Part shown: in pieces, positions 38,201 through 49,711 of the stretch
Position numbering within the stretch: position 1 is the first letter of the stretch
Layout: each line of letters starts with the position of its first letter
Origin: Paramarasmius palmivorus
Taxonomy: Eukaryota; Basidiomycota; Agaricomycetes; Agaricales; Marasmiaceae
Direction of reading: 5' to 3'
Length of the DNA stretch: 64,000 nt
NCBI GenBank assembly: GCA_037176845.1
Contig: JAYKXP010000071.1
Coordinates: 1 to 64,000, forward strand
Translations under genes and position numbers: made by a program
The notes under the pieces: generated by a model
Seen by the model: the letters and a program-made list of their open reading frames with translations, nothing else
Database searches by the model: none
What the model was told of the DNA's origin: nothing

Positions 38201-41200
38201 CGATACTTATGGATACGGTGGTATATTGCTCTTCTTTGAAATTTGCTAGACACTTACTCATTGCGACAGAAACGCTACGGATTCACTGTATAAGTATGTC
38301 CGTGCAAGGTTCTTTCAATTTGATCTATTCGCCAACGGGTCAATTCCAGAAATATGTCGCACTCCGATTCGCCGATGAATAGTCTACTATCTGCACCATC
38401 TCTTGTCATCGATGAGCATGCAATGTGATCAGCTCGACTTATGCAGGCCCAGCAACTCAAGGCAACTCAGCCCAAGTCTTAAAAACCACTGGCCTACTCA
38501 TTCCGGGATTATCACATGCCCCCGGGGCAAATTTGGAATTCTTTGCGCTTACTGGCAAGACGAAGGTCTGGTTTGGTTGATATCCATCATATTCTCGTGA
38601 GGTCACTCACTGTATTTGTTTGACCGTTCAATGTTGATATCTTCCTCAGACTTTCCCGCGGAGATCCGTGTTTGGGATTGTAAGGACACGAAAACCAAAG
38701 GACCAAGGTCGATAAACGATGTTGAAGCAATGCAATAGGGTCACTGGCTACAAGCCCCGTTGCCACTCAGGTTCGTTTTCGTTACCATCAGCACGATCTC
38801 TGTTTCTTCACGGTATTCTACATTCTTTATCTAACGCTGTATCTACTATTTACCCAGAGCTGTCCGAGTCGGAGGTCGAACCTCAAGTCAATGCACCTCG
38901 TAGCTTCACTACACCGAGGTGACCTCTCACCGGGCCCCATAATGGCATATTGTTGTAGCCAATGCCAGGGATGTGGGTCGGAGAATCCACTCGTGCTAGC
39001 GGCTACATGGTTCGCGTAGAAGAGCTGTCGGGAGGAATGGCAAGCGATCGGGCTTCTCGGGATATACTATGTAACCGCCTGATCCTGATTTCGTTGAAAC
39101 TGGCTAATGATAGGAACCTGTGCTCACTATTAGGACCATCCAGCATTCAAGACCAACTCGGTGGCAATGGCCTTTCTCTAATACTATCGGCATCGGGACA
39201 TGTTCCGCGCGAGTGCGCCAGACTATTTTCAATATCAATACGCCCACTGTGCCATCCCGTGACTCCGGTATAGCTCTATCCGAGCCTCAAGAAAACGACG
39301 CCAAGGGCAAGCCAAGGACCTTGATAGCGACAACCGCCACCCATATGAGCCGAACGCCTGACAGCAATGGCGCCTTATGTCTTAAGGGTTGTTAAAGGGT
39401 AGCAGAGGCTAACAGAGAACCGGGATCTGGCTGTCAAAAGCGTTTAGCTCGGACTTCGTCGGTACGAGGAGTTCATAACTCTGAGTTGGCCAATGAATAA
39501 TAGCAACACAGTATAGCAACGGTGGCCACCATTCTACAAGTCGTGATATAATACTATGAACCAGGACATAGCTTCAATGCTTCAGAGTATGCACTTACAC
39601 TTACAGTGGACCAAGAAGGTAAGACACTTATTCAGATCCAGATATAGTCGGCGATTAATCGTTCTGATTAGTTGAACTCTAAAGCAAATCTTATCTTCAA
39701 TTCACCCGGCTATGCTCTTCCTATCTGTGGCAGATAGATCTCTGTAGCTCTACAGCGAGCCGCAGCTTCCCGCCACAATTCTGTCGTGTCTCGGCTGTTG
39801 CTCGTTCAGGCCACCTCCTGGTCAAAGCATTGTCACAGCGATTCCGGCGCTCAGCATCTGGATCCGTCCCGAATGCACTGCATCTATTTCTCTTCTCCAT
39901 AAAGGCACCTACGGCGGGAAGGGAAGTCTCTTGAACGACGTCTCGATCTTCGTCTTATATGGCATGGCGTTGTAACCTATCATTGCGGCTAGGCGTAGTC
40001 ATCGCGCTCTGGTTGCAGGAGGCAATACTGTGCGTAGTCTCCTGATTGTGTCCGTTCGATTCAGATGGTAACTCTTCGACAATGGTTAATCCTGGAGATG
40101 TCCGAGATAGACAAGCGTGAAGGACCGAGCTTCGTGGTTTATGGTAGTGATTCTGTCAGCCCTTGAGTATACCCATGGGACCTATTTCACGCACGAGCTC
40201 TACTTGGAATCCGTCAATCTATTTCTGGATCCGAATGTTACGGATGACAAGCTTGGTGATTGCGAGTGGCCGGTAGCTTCGTCTCTTATTCCGGTCACTG
40301 TCTAACATAGCCTGGAGACGACATTGTTCGTTTTGCCTACAATGGGGCGATTATCCTTGCGCCGATTATCGCGTTGTTGATGCGAGATATGCATGTTATA
40401 GCTTGGTGACAAGGCCAGCTTCTACTTCGGATGTCCCCTTCACGATTTAATCGTGCATCTATCCCCCGATGATCACCTGCTGCTGACCTGCTGGCAAGCT
40501 GCTTCACATTCCTTGTGTCACGTCTGGCTAGCCGCTCAAGCTAGCTCCATGTTTTACGACATGCCGAAGCCACCTCAACGCACGAAGACAGGCAGTCAGC
40601 AGATACAGAAAGCTCTGGGTCCAGTCGAGCTTCACAATGAGGTTTATATCCCATGGCCAGCAATCGACAACTATCGATGTTGAATCCACGTTAATCTGTC
40701 TACAACGTCCCGACCACAATTCAGTATTCTGATGGAAATCAGGCATCTGACGGCCAATTGATAGAGCTATTGAGCGCTGGAGGTGGGCATTCAGTTTCAC
40801 AAAATGTCCCCACGCTTCCTCACGACTACATCCCACGAAACTCGATATTTCTCAGTGTTCAGACCCCATGGTCCTCCGGTTAAAGCTCCTGTCGCGACTA
40901 CCCATGGGAAGATTTGTTACTTCGGAGTGTTTTCAAGTCTATCATCGCATTATTCGCCAAATTGAAGTCAAATGGCACCCTTTTCGCGTTGACTTGCGCA
41001 TCTGGGGAGTTGTATAGAAGTCTTTGAACGTGTCGCGTGCCGAGAAATAGGCTCGATTCGGAGGTCAAGATCATCAAGTGCAAGTCATGGGATCTATTTT
41101 CCCCGTCGAAATGATACTGAACGCTTTTAGTCTAGGAACCGCGATCCTATGTATTGAATTGCCATCCCACCAAGATCCCAGACGCACGGAAATCTTATAG

Positions 41201-42330
41201 AAATCACGTATCTTCGCCCCGAGCAAGGATTGTTTCACAATGTCAGCTGGCGCCTTTTCAGCACATTGCTACAGCGGCTCGTGCTATGATCATTCTGACA
41301 AAGATGCTGATCTCCCCCTCAGCTGACAATGGTTGCATTGTCAGGCGTCGGGACCAAGAAACACGCATAGCTACTCGGGAGAAACATGAGTCCTTCCAGC
41401 CTGGTCCTACCGTCATCTATACCGTCTGGCTCTGCTGTCCAGGTTGGTCCCCCTTGGGATCGTACCTGAAACGCGATGTCGAGGCCCAGGAGATATTTCA
41501 GCGCTCACGTCACTGTCCTCATTAGGTCAATTTCAGGAGGATCATCCGAGCACAAGGCCAAGTCTCACAAACATGACAAGATTTCCAATATCTAATCACA
41601 TAAACTTCTGTCGAAGTAGGTGATTCATGTCCTCCGTGAACCTCTCCTGAGCTTAACGATGTTAGTTTCTATCACTTGCCGCTTTATCAACACACCTTCC
41701 GGGATATTCTTTTCGGTTCCATTTAGACGTTCAGATGGCTGCATGGCGGGTCTTTACTCGTCTTGTCGCGGTCGTTATCTCGATAAGTGGACGCGGATAT
41801 TCGCACCGATGTCACTCTTTCCTTTTGGGTATCATTCTTTGCCCACAGCTCAACTTCTCCTTATCTTCATTTCCCCTACACGCCATCCATCGAGTCAGAA
41901 CGCCAGAAAATGCCTCAATATCTCTCCACAGCCAGACAAGAACAATGACCCACAGATTGTATTCACAGATATCGCAAAACCGCAGCCCAAGACGGGACAG
42001 CATCATGTATTCTATTATCTGCTATAGCTCACGAGGCGGTGCCGTAACCTGAGTTAGTGTCCCTTTGACTCTGGAAGTTCGGCTTCTAAACAAATTAATC
42101 ACAAATCAAGTAAAGCTGATCTGACGGCGCTTCTCAAGCACAATGGCGAACACACGCTTATATTTGACTGCGCCGCGCGCTTCCACTAGAATTAGGGGAA
42201 ATCTGCGCTTCTATCACTTAAGCGATATATAAAGGGAGCTGGTGGACGTAGCCCCACTGCTTGTTTTCCCCCAACCCTTCCTCCGCTGGTTACTCTCTTC
42301 GCTTGTCCTCGCTGAGGATTACGTCCCATC
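35244..42330. other. 7.1 kb gene-poor stretch
   Basis: Only short frames (60-136 codons) occur, on both strands and overlapping one another, without recognisable domains or regular splice patterns. I saw no tRNA, no clear terminal repeats and no transposon protein. The first few hundred bases are presumably the promoter and 5' leader of the transcription factor gene. The rest may be old, decayed transposon or gene sequence, or may hold non-coding transcripts. Base composition looks like the surroundings. Confidence 0.4.
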
Positions 42331-43077
42331 ATGAACTCCACTCCACTTCCATACATTTTTGAGGACCGAACAGGTCAGCTCACCGGATCGGACTTCGACG
42401 ACATGTACGACCGTCTCTTTTTCCGAGTGGCTCGTATCCCACAAAAGACCGTTACGATGATATACAACATGGAACGACGGGCTTCACGACATCGCGATAG
42501 AATGTCGTACCATCGAGACCCCATTGTCATTTTGGAGTTCATGGCCGACGAGTCTCTGGGCCGCATCACGTTCAACCGCGCCCCTTCAACGTTTACCATT
42601 CCCATGGGGAGTTATCTTCGCAAAACCTCTATACTCGGAGGGTAAGTATCCATAACGCCGTGTCCCGTCCACTCTATAGACGGTTCTCACCATTCTTCAC
42701 CCACAGATCACGGTCCCGAAAGTTTATAGGGTCAGACGGTGTGGAGTATCGATGGAATTACAGAACCGTGCCGGGGCAGGAGTGGACTGTGTGTAACTTT
42801 TACCTGTCGTTCTGTCCATCAAAATCTGATCATCATACTTATGAGCCTAGTGCACTACCGCAGACAACTTTCTCGTAGCCCATTTCAATCTTAAGCCGCC
42901 ACACGAACGTTCCTTCAATGTTTCTGGGAACACCTTGACAATTTACGAGTCCTTCATCCACATTGCTGCCGGTATGTCTTGCCATTGGTTGGCGCCAGGC
43001 CATTCTAACGAACGTTCTCGCTAGAACTTCTTGCAACTTTAACTATTATGCGTCATATTCAACAGCACAACCTTTAA
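42331..43077 (+). CDS. DUF6593-like small protein, copy 1
   Basis: About 190 residues. ATG at 42331-42333 begins MNSTPLPYIFEDRTGQLTGS. Exon 2 has SRKFIGSDGVEYRWNYRTVP and GQEWT, the (S)RKF-ASDG-EY-W-R-GQEW pattern I associate with the DUF6593 family of mushroom fungi. The last exons give LVAHFNLKPPHERSF and HIAAELLATLTIMRHIQQHN before TAA at 43075-43077. A paralogue lies at 60.0-60.7 kb on the other strand with the same exon plan and a matching end (HLAAEMLGSLMILRHMVEHK). The function of the family is unknown; it has no signal peptide and the C-terminus looks amphipathic. The splice site after EWT is the least certain part. Confidence 0.75.
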
Positions 43078-43427
43078 TGACTGCTATCTATACGTGACAG
43101 CGCGTGCATTCACGATACCTATACACTCAATACAGCTTGATAATGGCACCCTTCGGGTTTAACGATACCCATTGTAGTAATATCCATCATGTACCAACAA
43201 CTTTCAATCATGTACCACCAGCTTATCAGCAATACTCCCAGGACAATACAGTCATCCAGAATCAGTTGGACATTGCTGTGAACAAAGAATGTGTATCAGA
43301 TTCGCTATGAATCCAAGGTCTTGGTTTGAGGGAAACAGCGGTACACCGGCCCGTCTCTCGTTTCTAAATCTAGACTGCTCGGTCGCTTGAGGTTAGGGTT
43401 ATACCATTTTGGTTCAATACTTGCACC

Positions 43428-44234
43428 ATGTCTTCTCAGTCGTCCCAGCCCTTTGTTCATTCAGGCCAGCCTCTGAATGAGTTTCTTCAATCTTTTTGGC
43501 AGCGTCAAATTCATACTGCAGAAGAAGAGACCCCGGATTATCGTCATCCAGCTTTACCATTGGCCAGGATCAAAAAAGTCATGAAGAGCGATCCAGATGT
43601 CAAAGTTAGGATTTTCCCCCAAATTCCATCACTTTCATTGAGACATTGGATTGAAGATGATAGCAGCCGATGGTCTGGCTCCTTCCGCTTGTATGGATTG
43701 GGACAATGACGAATCTATGCAATAGCTCCAATTTTGTTCTGCAAAGCATGCGAAAGTGCGTCACCGGTTCTTCTGTGTGCCCATTGATACTAACGAACGT
43801 GCAGTCTTTATCGCAGAAATAACCGCACGCGCTTTTATCATAGCGGACTCTAATAAACGAAGAACCCTGTCACGTTCCGACATTGCCCAGGCATTGAGCA
43901 AATCCGACCAATTTGACTTTTTAATCGACGTTGTTCCACGGGAAGATTACACGTCACCACGTCCAGGAGGTTCTGGTATCAGGAAGACAGGAAGCGGCGG
44001 TGAAATTCCAAAATCAGACCAGGTACGTCGTATATCGTCCGTGTCGTTCTCCCTATCTAATCGCAGCTTAGGCAACAAGCGAAGTCTCGTCGCAACTTCC
44101 ATTAAACATGGGTAATTTGGATAATGCAGAAGCATCGAATGGAATAGACCAGGTGAAGTTTGCTTGTTCTTCGTTCGCGTACCTCTCTTATAATGGTCTA
44201 GTTTGAATCTCTCCTCCAACCACCGACACACTGA
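43428..44234 (+). CDS. HAP5: CCAAT-binding factor subunit NF-YC/Hap5-like
   Basis: Histone-fold subunit of the heterotrimeric CCAAT-binding complex. ATG at 43428-43430. Exon 1 contains PALPLARIKKVMKSDPDVK. Two very small exons supply MIAADAPILFCKACE, followed by IFIAEITARAFIIADSNKRR and LSRSDIAQALSKSDQFDFL, then IDVVPRED. This is the alpha1-L1-alpha2-alpha3 order of NF-YC, with the conserved RIKKxMK, KACE and F(L)IDIVPR elements. The C-terminal part is short and unconserved, ending QPPTH at TGA 44232-44234. Six exons. It pairs with NF-YB and binds CCAAT with NF-YA in the nucleus. It resembles the DPB3/POLE4-related histone folds less than NF-YC, because KSDQFDFLIDVVP is present. Confidence 0.9.
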
Positions 44235-44742
44235 GAGTCTTACAAGCTCCAGGACAGCCGAGGGGCATTTAATTTCGGACCGGGTACTCAGTAAAGAGGC
44301 TAATGCGGGCGAAGCTATGTATTACCTCTCTGCGGCACTATACCTTTTACGTGAATTATATAGATAGCTCAGGAATCGAGAATCTTTTCCCCTTTTTGTT
44401 CTTTGTGCACTACTTCCGCTGAGGCCGACGTCCACATGGGCGCAGGTCAGCTTGGCGGATTCATCCCGATGGATGATGCTTCCGGATGCCACCCGAAACT
44501 TCTGAAGGTACTCGACCTTCCAAAGGCATTGTTCCACTTGTACATGAGTACATGTGTTCAGCTAATCGTTGCGGCTCAATAGCGACTTGTCATCAGATAT
44601 GGCGAGGCTGGTCGACCAAGTTATTTTTGTTTGTAAGCCTGTCGCTCCTTATACCGTTCTAGAAATATTGATGACGATGACAGCGGCATTCATCCGTTCT
44701 ATCGAGCCTTATAAGAAGTAAGAAGGAGCAAGTGTCTCAAGT
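44235..44742. other. Intergenic region, promoter of the SDR array
   Basis: No gene was seen. A TATA-like CTTATAAGAAG at about 44709-44719 lies some 25-35 bases before the first SDR start; the same string precedes the third SDR. The CTGACGAA motif of the other three copies is absent here. Confidence 0.45.
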
Positions 44743-45653
44743 ATGGCTGATTCCTACACCAAAGTTATCCTTGTTACAGGCGCCAACCAAGGCATTGGGC
44801 TAAACTTGGTAAAACTTCTGGCAGCCAGTGGTCATATAGTTTATCTAGGAGCAAGAAACCCTGACCTGGGAATGCAAGCAGTGTAGGTTAGATGTCTTCG
44901 ATTCGTCAACACATTGTTCATGATCAATTTCGTTTCAGGAAACAGCTGAAGGACGACCATGGGCTGGATGCCCGTTTCCTGCATCTTGACGTCACGGACA
45001 GCTTGTTGATCAAGGCTGCGAAAGAGAGGCTGGAAAACGAACATGGTCGGCTCGACGTTCTCGTCAACAACGCAGGTGACTCTCATCTTCCTCGTCTCCG
45101 GCAGGCCGCATCTGACGTATCCCATTCAGCTGTTGCATGCCCTTTCATCAAGCCATCCGATAGTAGGCCTGAAGAATATAGGCGATCCTTTGAAACAAAC
45201 TTCTTCGCCGTTATCGAGCTTACAACCGCTCTGATACCTCTTATTCGGAAATCCAAGCTTGGATATGGCGCTATCGTCAACGTAACCTCGGGACTAGGCT
45301 CAAATAGTAGTCGAGCAGGTCCAGAAGCCAATCCAGATTACGCGTACGCAAATGCCTACGGTGCATCGAAAGCTGCGCTGAATTCGTATACCATCTCGTT
45401 GGCGACGGACTTGAAGGACGAGAAAATACGAGTGAATTGTATCTGTCCGGGTATAGTTACGACGAAAATCAATGGGTACCAGCCAGGGAATACGCCGTTG
45501 GAAGCTGCAAAACTATTTTTGCCATGGGTTCTGGTAGGGCCCGAGGATGATGATAAAACTTGTATGTGGTCTCTTGTCTGTTCGCAAGGACGACTAGTTT
45601 ATCATACCGATACAGGTCAATTCTACAGTGCAGGAAAGCCCAAGGGGTGGTAG
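44743..45653 (+). CDS. SDR array gene 1
   Basis: Classical SDR in four exons. ATG at 44743 begins MADSYTKVILVTGANQGIGL (cofactor loop), then LDARFLHLDVTDS, LDVLVNNA, YGAIVNVTSGLGSNSS, the catalytic YGASK, NCICPGIVTTKINGY and LLPWVLVGPEDDDKTC-like end. The terminal exon gives QFYSAGKPKGW and TAG. Introns fall at the same places as in the other copies: after the first exon near a conserved Glu/Val, in the codon after NNA, and within the final Cys codon. The exon after NNA begins with an unusual stretch before PEEYRRSFETNFF. It is the most diverged of the four array members. The substrate is unknown; the enzyme is probably a cytosolic NADPH-dependent carbonyl reductase. Confidence 0.88.
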
Positions 45654-45869
45654 TTTATCATGGTTGATAATACCGTGTGATCCTCGACAGTCATGCACAG
45701 CAATCCATGAATGATCAATTCTCTAATCGTGATTCTCGCTCGTTATAGTTCTTCGACACTGCGTTCGGTCAGTACAGGGCCTTCATTTATATTTGAACTG
45801 GACGCTCCCTACAGGTTCGTCCCGTTCTGCACATTTCTCGCCTGTTGCTGATCTGCCTAAGGTATCCAA

Positions 45870-46043
45870 GGCGGGAAGATGCCCAGATGAGGCGCTCAAC
45901 TGCTGGAGCTCTGGGTATTATCAGGACCCCAGAATGATGATCAGGCATGCGGTTTGCCTCTCTGTGTTATATAGTGTCAGAGTGTACTGGATCATTTGTT
46001 TATAGGTCAGTTTTATCGCAATGGGATTCTGAGAAGTTGGTAA
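45870..46043 (+). pseudogene. Relic of a further SDR array copy
   Basis: The sequence GGCGGGAAGATGCCCAGATG and the ~75 bases after it align base by base, with changes, to the GGKTP...LLEPWVLLGPEDDDKTC coding stretch of the array genes. About 45 bases later TATAGGTCAGTTTTATCGCA reproduces the last intron acceptor and final exon, readable as QFYRNGILRSW and TAA at 46041-46043. The segment between has several frame-breaking differences and no upstream SDR exons remain. It is a decayed 3' end between array genes 1 and 2. Confidence 0.75.
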
Positions 46044-46392
46044 CAAACATCAGAAAGACGATCTAGGTGAATGTTATACGTCTAAGAATCGGCTCCCAGA
46101 AGCTGTTCGTTGAAATGCGGGTGGATAACGGTTTCTGCTAGGACTCGATAGTGAGTTCGCGTGTTGCACGGATGTCCACAGGAATGTTCTTGGACTCAAG
46201 CAATGGCGATCAATGGCTCTCTCCCTCGACGTATACCGACCATGCTTGAAAGCACCATGACTCCCTATTGGGACCTAATGTAAGCAGTCGGTAAAGTTCG
46301 GTGATCATGATCCTAGGTCGTCAGATTCTATATTACCGCCAGATGTCCACCCAACCCGGATGGGTCGGTGTTTACAAATAGCTTACAAAGGA

Positions 46393-46400
46393 CTGACGAA
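46393..46400 (+). promoter_or_regulatory. CTGACGAA motif upstream of SDR gene 2
   Basis: The 8-mer CTGACGAA ends 88 bases before the start codon of SDR gene 2. It contains TGACG, the half-site of CRE/ATF-type bZIP proteins. See the matching sites before genes 3 and 4. Confidence 0.4.
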
Positions 46401-46487
46401 GAAACGAGACGCGAAACAGTTTAAAAGCTGGGATTCTGGTGTAAAGGATTCGCCATCCAAACAACTAACCTAACAGTCTCTCAAGTC

Positions 46488-47400
46488 ATGTTCTCAGAAA
46501 ACTCCTACAAGAAGGTCGTTCTCGTTACTGGCGCTAACGATGGAATTGGGTTTGAACTAGTCAGACTACTCGCAGAGAAGGGCCACAAGGTCTACCTGGC
46601 TGCTAGAAATCCAACGGCAGGAAAGGAAGCCGAGTACGTCCACTTCTGTACCAATTATTGCATAGCGTTAACCACATTTTAGGGAGCGTTTACAAACTGA
46701 ATTCGGTTTGAAAGCAATATTTGTCCAACTCGATGTTACAAACAGTGCAACTATCAACGCTGCGAGGGAGCTAATTGAGAAGGCTGAAGGCCATCTTGAT
46801 GTTCTCGTTAATAACGCAGGTCAGTTCTTTCAGCCTGAATACGTCTGCCACACGATACCGATACCTAGGGTACAGCCGTCTCCTCCGACAGCGAAAATAC
46901 CTCTGAAATTGACGCAGAAGAATACATTCGAGTCTCTACCACCAACTTTTTCGGTCTAGTCAACTGCACGAACACGTTTATGCCCCTAATTCGTAAGGCC
47001 AAACCCGGTTATGGTGCTATTGTCAATGTTTCCTCTTTCCTTGGATCCAACAGCGCACAAGCTTCTCCAGGCGTGCCCAGGATATACCTCCAATTCAGCG
47101 CGTATAGTGCATCCAAGGCCGCAGTCAATTCCTATACTATTGGTTTAGCGAAAGAGTTGATAGATGATAAGATCAGGGTCAATTGTGTCTGTCCAGGTCA
47201 GGTCAAGACAAAGATTAATGGATATGCAGAGGGTGGAAAAACGCCACGAGAAGGAGCACAGTTGTTGGAACCCTGGGTACTGCTTGGTCCCGAAGATGAC
47301 GATAAAACATGTAAGCTATAGCGATATACTCTTGACGTATGCTGATCATTATCTGGCTCTAGGTAAATATTACAGCAATGGGAGTCCAATAGGCTGGTGA
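46488..47400 (+). CDS. SDR array gene 2
   Basis: Four-exon SDR. ATG at 46488. Motifs in order: VVLVTGANDGIGFELVRLLA, FVQLDVTNSATI, LDVLVNNA, a joined exon reading IDAEEYIRVSTTNFFGLVNC, YGAIVNVSSFLGSNSA, catalytic YSASK, NCVCPGQVKTKINGY, EPWVLLGPEDDDKTC and the terminal exon KYYSNGSPIGW before TGA at 47398-47400. Very close to gene 3 in all exons, so duplication of these two is comparatively recent. CTGACGAA lies 88 bases before the ATG. All catalytic residues are present, and nothing suggests a defect. Confidence 0.92.
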
Positions 47401-48130
47401 TGGTGTAATGATTTGGCTATGTAGAAACACCTCAAATTAGAAGGCAGCAAATTACTAGAAACGCATATGTTCTCAATCAGCCTGAGATAATGCAGACTCA
47501 AAGGAGAAGATTTCCGCGTGGGAAATTCTCGACATCAATAACGCGTAATCGCGTACTTATTATTAATCGCTTGAACCTGAACCACCACTATCGTCCGAAG
47601 TTCCCCCAAGACCGTACTACTAGAACGGAGTCTGGTAGTACATCTGAAGTCCTACCTACATTTTTTCATCAAGGTGTCAAACAGGCACGACTTGAAAGTT
47701 GAAGCTGATGGGTATTTCCTCCGCGATTTACTCTTTCCTGCGTCGTCTGGCATTTCGTTAGCTTCATTTTCTAGGAGCATATCATGACAAAGCAGGTTGC
47801 CGCGGGTGCCCTAGTCGCTAATGACTCGGAGTTGAATGCAATGGTGTTCAACTTGCTTCCCAGTGCTAGCATCATGATTGGCGGCATATGTAAGCCTTCG
47901 CAGTCTGTAAGTCCTGAAAGTCAAACCAGTTGAACATTGTCTCCTTTCACACTATATCTTATCAGGAGTCTGCCCAAATCCTGTGGCACATTTTCGAGCA
48001 CCCAATCCCTTCTCTCGACGCCCCCAGTTGCCCGAAGTTACGAATTCAACCCAGGTCAATACCGGATATGATAAAGGTGTGCCGAGGTCAAATCCTATAT
48101 TACTACTTAATATTTATCTAATTAAACGAG
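47401..48130. other. Intergenic region between SDR genes 2 and 3
   Basis: Short open frames only. I found no SDR relic here like the one between genes 1 and 2. The region leads into the motif-rich promoter of gene 3. Confidence 0.4.
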
Positions 48131-48195
48131 CTGACGAATCGCTCGCAGTGCTGACGAAGGATCCAAGCAAATTCAGGGTTTGCAAGGCTGACGAA
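48131..48195 (+). promoter_or_regulatory. Three CTGACGAA motifs upstream of SDR gene 3
   Basis: CTGACGAA occurs at 48131-48138, 48151-48158 and 48188-48195. The last ends 89 bases before the start codon of gene 3, almost the same distance as in gene 2. TATA-like CTTATAAGAAG follows at about 48219-48229. Confidence 0.5.
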
Positions 48196-48283
48196 GCAGA
48201 CTAAGTTTGAGACATCTTATAAGAAGGCAGGTAAACGAGAGTGACTCGCTATCTCAACCAAGCAACCCCCCTTCATCGAAATC

Positions 48284-49208
48284 ATGTCCGCAACAGACTC
48301 CTACAAGAAGGTCGTCCTCGTCACCGGTGCTAACGGTGGAATTGGATTCGAATTGGTCCGACTACTCGCGGAGAAGGGCCACAAGGTCTATCTCGGTTCC
48401 AGAACACCAAAGGCAGGAAAGGAAGCTGAGTAGGTCCATCTTTGCTCGAGCTGTTGCGCACCCTTGACTTGGACGATCCTACAGGGAACGCTTGCAAAAT
48501 GAATTTGGTTTGAAAGCGACTTTTGTCCAACTTGATCTTACGGACAGTGCAACCATCAAAGCTGCAAGGGATCTAATTGAGAAGGCTGAAGGCCGTCTCG
48601 ACGTCCTTGTCAACAACGCAGGCCAGTTTGCCCACATATTCTTGTCAATCATGATCCTCATTCGCTCCAAACTATAGCCGCCCCCTGTGAACGTCGAACA
48701 CCTTCCAACAGCGATCCCAAGGAGTATGTTCAAGTCTTTAACACGAACTTCTTCGGTCTCGTCGAATGCACAAATACATTCATTCCTCTCATTCGCAAAG
48801 CCAAACCTGGCTACGGTGCCGTCGTCAATGTTACATCTGGGCTTGGATCCAACAGCCTGCAAGCTTCTCCAGATGTACCCAGAGAATTCCTCGATGCAAA
48901 CCCATATAGTGCATCGAAGGCCGCAGTCAATTCTTACACCATTGGGTTAGCGCAGGAATTCAAAGATGAGAAGATCAGGGTCAACTGTGTCTGCCCGGGG
49001 CTGGTCTCGACGAAAATTAACGGCTACGCAGAGGGTGGCAAGACGCCTCGAGCAGGAGCACAGCTGCTGGAGCCCTGGGTGTTGTTAGGCCCCGAGGATG
49101 ATGATAAAACATGCAAGTTCTTCGTATATGTTACATCAAGCAAGAATGCTAATTTGATATCTGCCTTCAGGCAAATATTACAGCAATGGGTCTCCGATGA
49201 GTTGGTAA
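48284..49208 (+). CDS. SDR array gene 3
   Basis: Four-exon SDR. ATG at 48284. Motifs: VVLVTGANGGIGFELVRLLA, FVQLDLTDSATI, LDVLVNNA, EYVQVFNTNFFGLVECTN, YGAVVNVTSGLGSNSLQ, catalytic YSASK, NCVCPGLVSTKINGY, EPWVLLGPEDDDKTC, and the terminal exon KYYSNGSPMSW with TAA at 49206-49208. The last intron again splits the Cys codon. It is nearest to gene 2 and differs mainly around the exon after NNA. All catalytic residues are intact. The short distance to three CTGACGAA sites suggests shared induction with genes 2 and 4. Confidence 0.92.
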
Positions 49209-49571
49209 TGGACATTCGGAGATGTCGGAGTGCTGGGTAGATAACAATAAATAGAGAGTGTAATGTAGTCCACTGGAACAGGTCAGAAGAAAAGAGAGGT
49301 GTATACAAGTGTATACACTGGCATTTCAAACGTATGATTGGTGCATGGTTTACGTTTTTGAGCTCGGCAATTGACGGCAAAAAGTTATTCAAACTCCTGC
49401 CGACCTCGCCGCAGAAATGACGTCAAATCAGGAAACCTGGTGTTTCTTACCTGTACTCCCACAGTCAACGCTCCATTTATCCGAGGAAGAAGGTATTCAC
49501 CCACCTTAGTACACCGTCTGCTTACAGGAGACGAGAGGAAACAGTGGCTCGGAAGATCATGTCCGGTCCAG

Positions 49572-49601
49572 CTGACGAATATACCATTTTGCGCTGACGA
49601 A
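49572..49601 (+). promoter_or_regulatory. Two CTGACGAA motifs upstream of SDR gene 4
   Basis: CTGACGAA at 49572-49579 and 49594-49601, 111 bases or more before the ATG of gene 4. The rest of 49209-49711 shows no gene. Confidence 0.4.
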
Positions 49602-49711
49602 GACGGCAAAACCAGAAACGCCCGCAGCGGGATCAAGTAGAAAAACCCCTGTGTGCGTTTCCTTCTTCCATACGTACGAACCCCCACTCTCGAAACTCAT
49701 TCTTTGACCTC

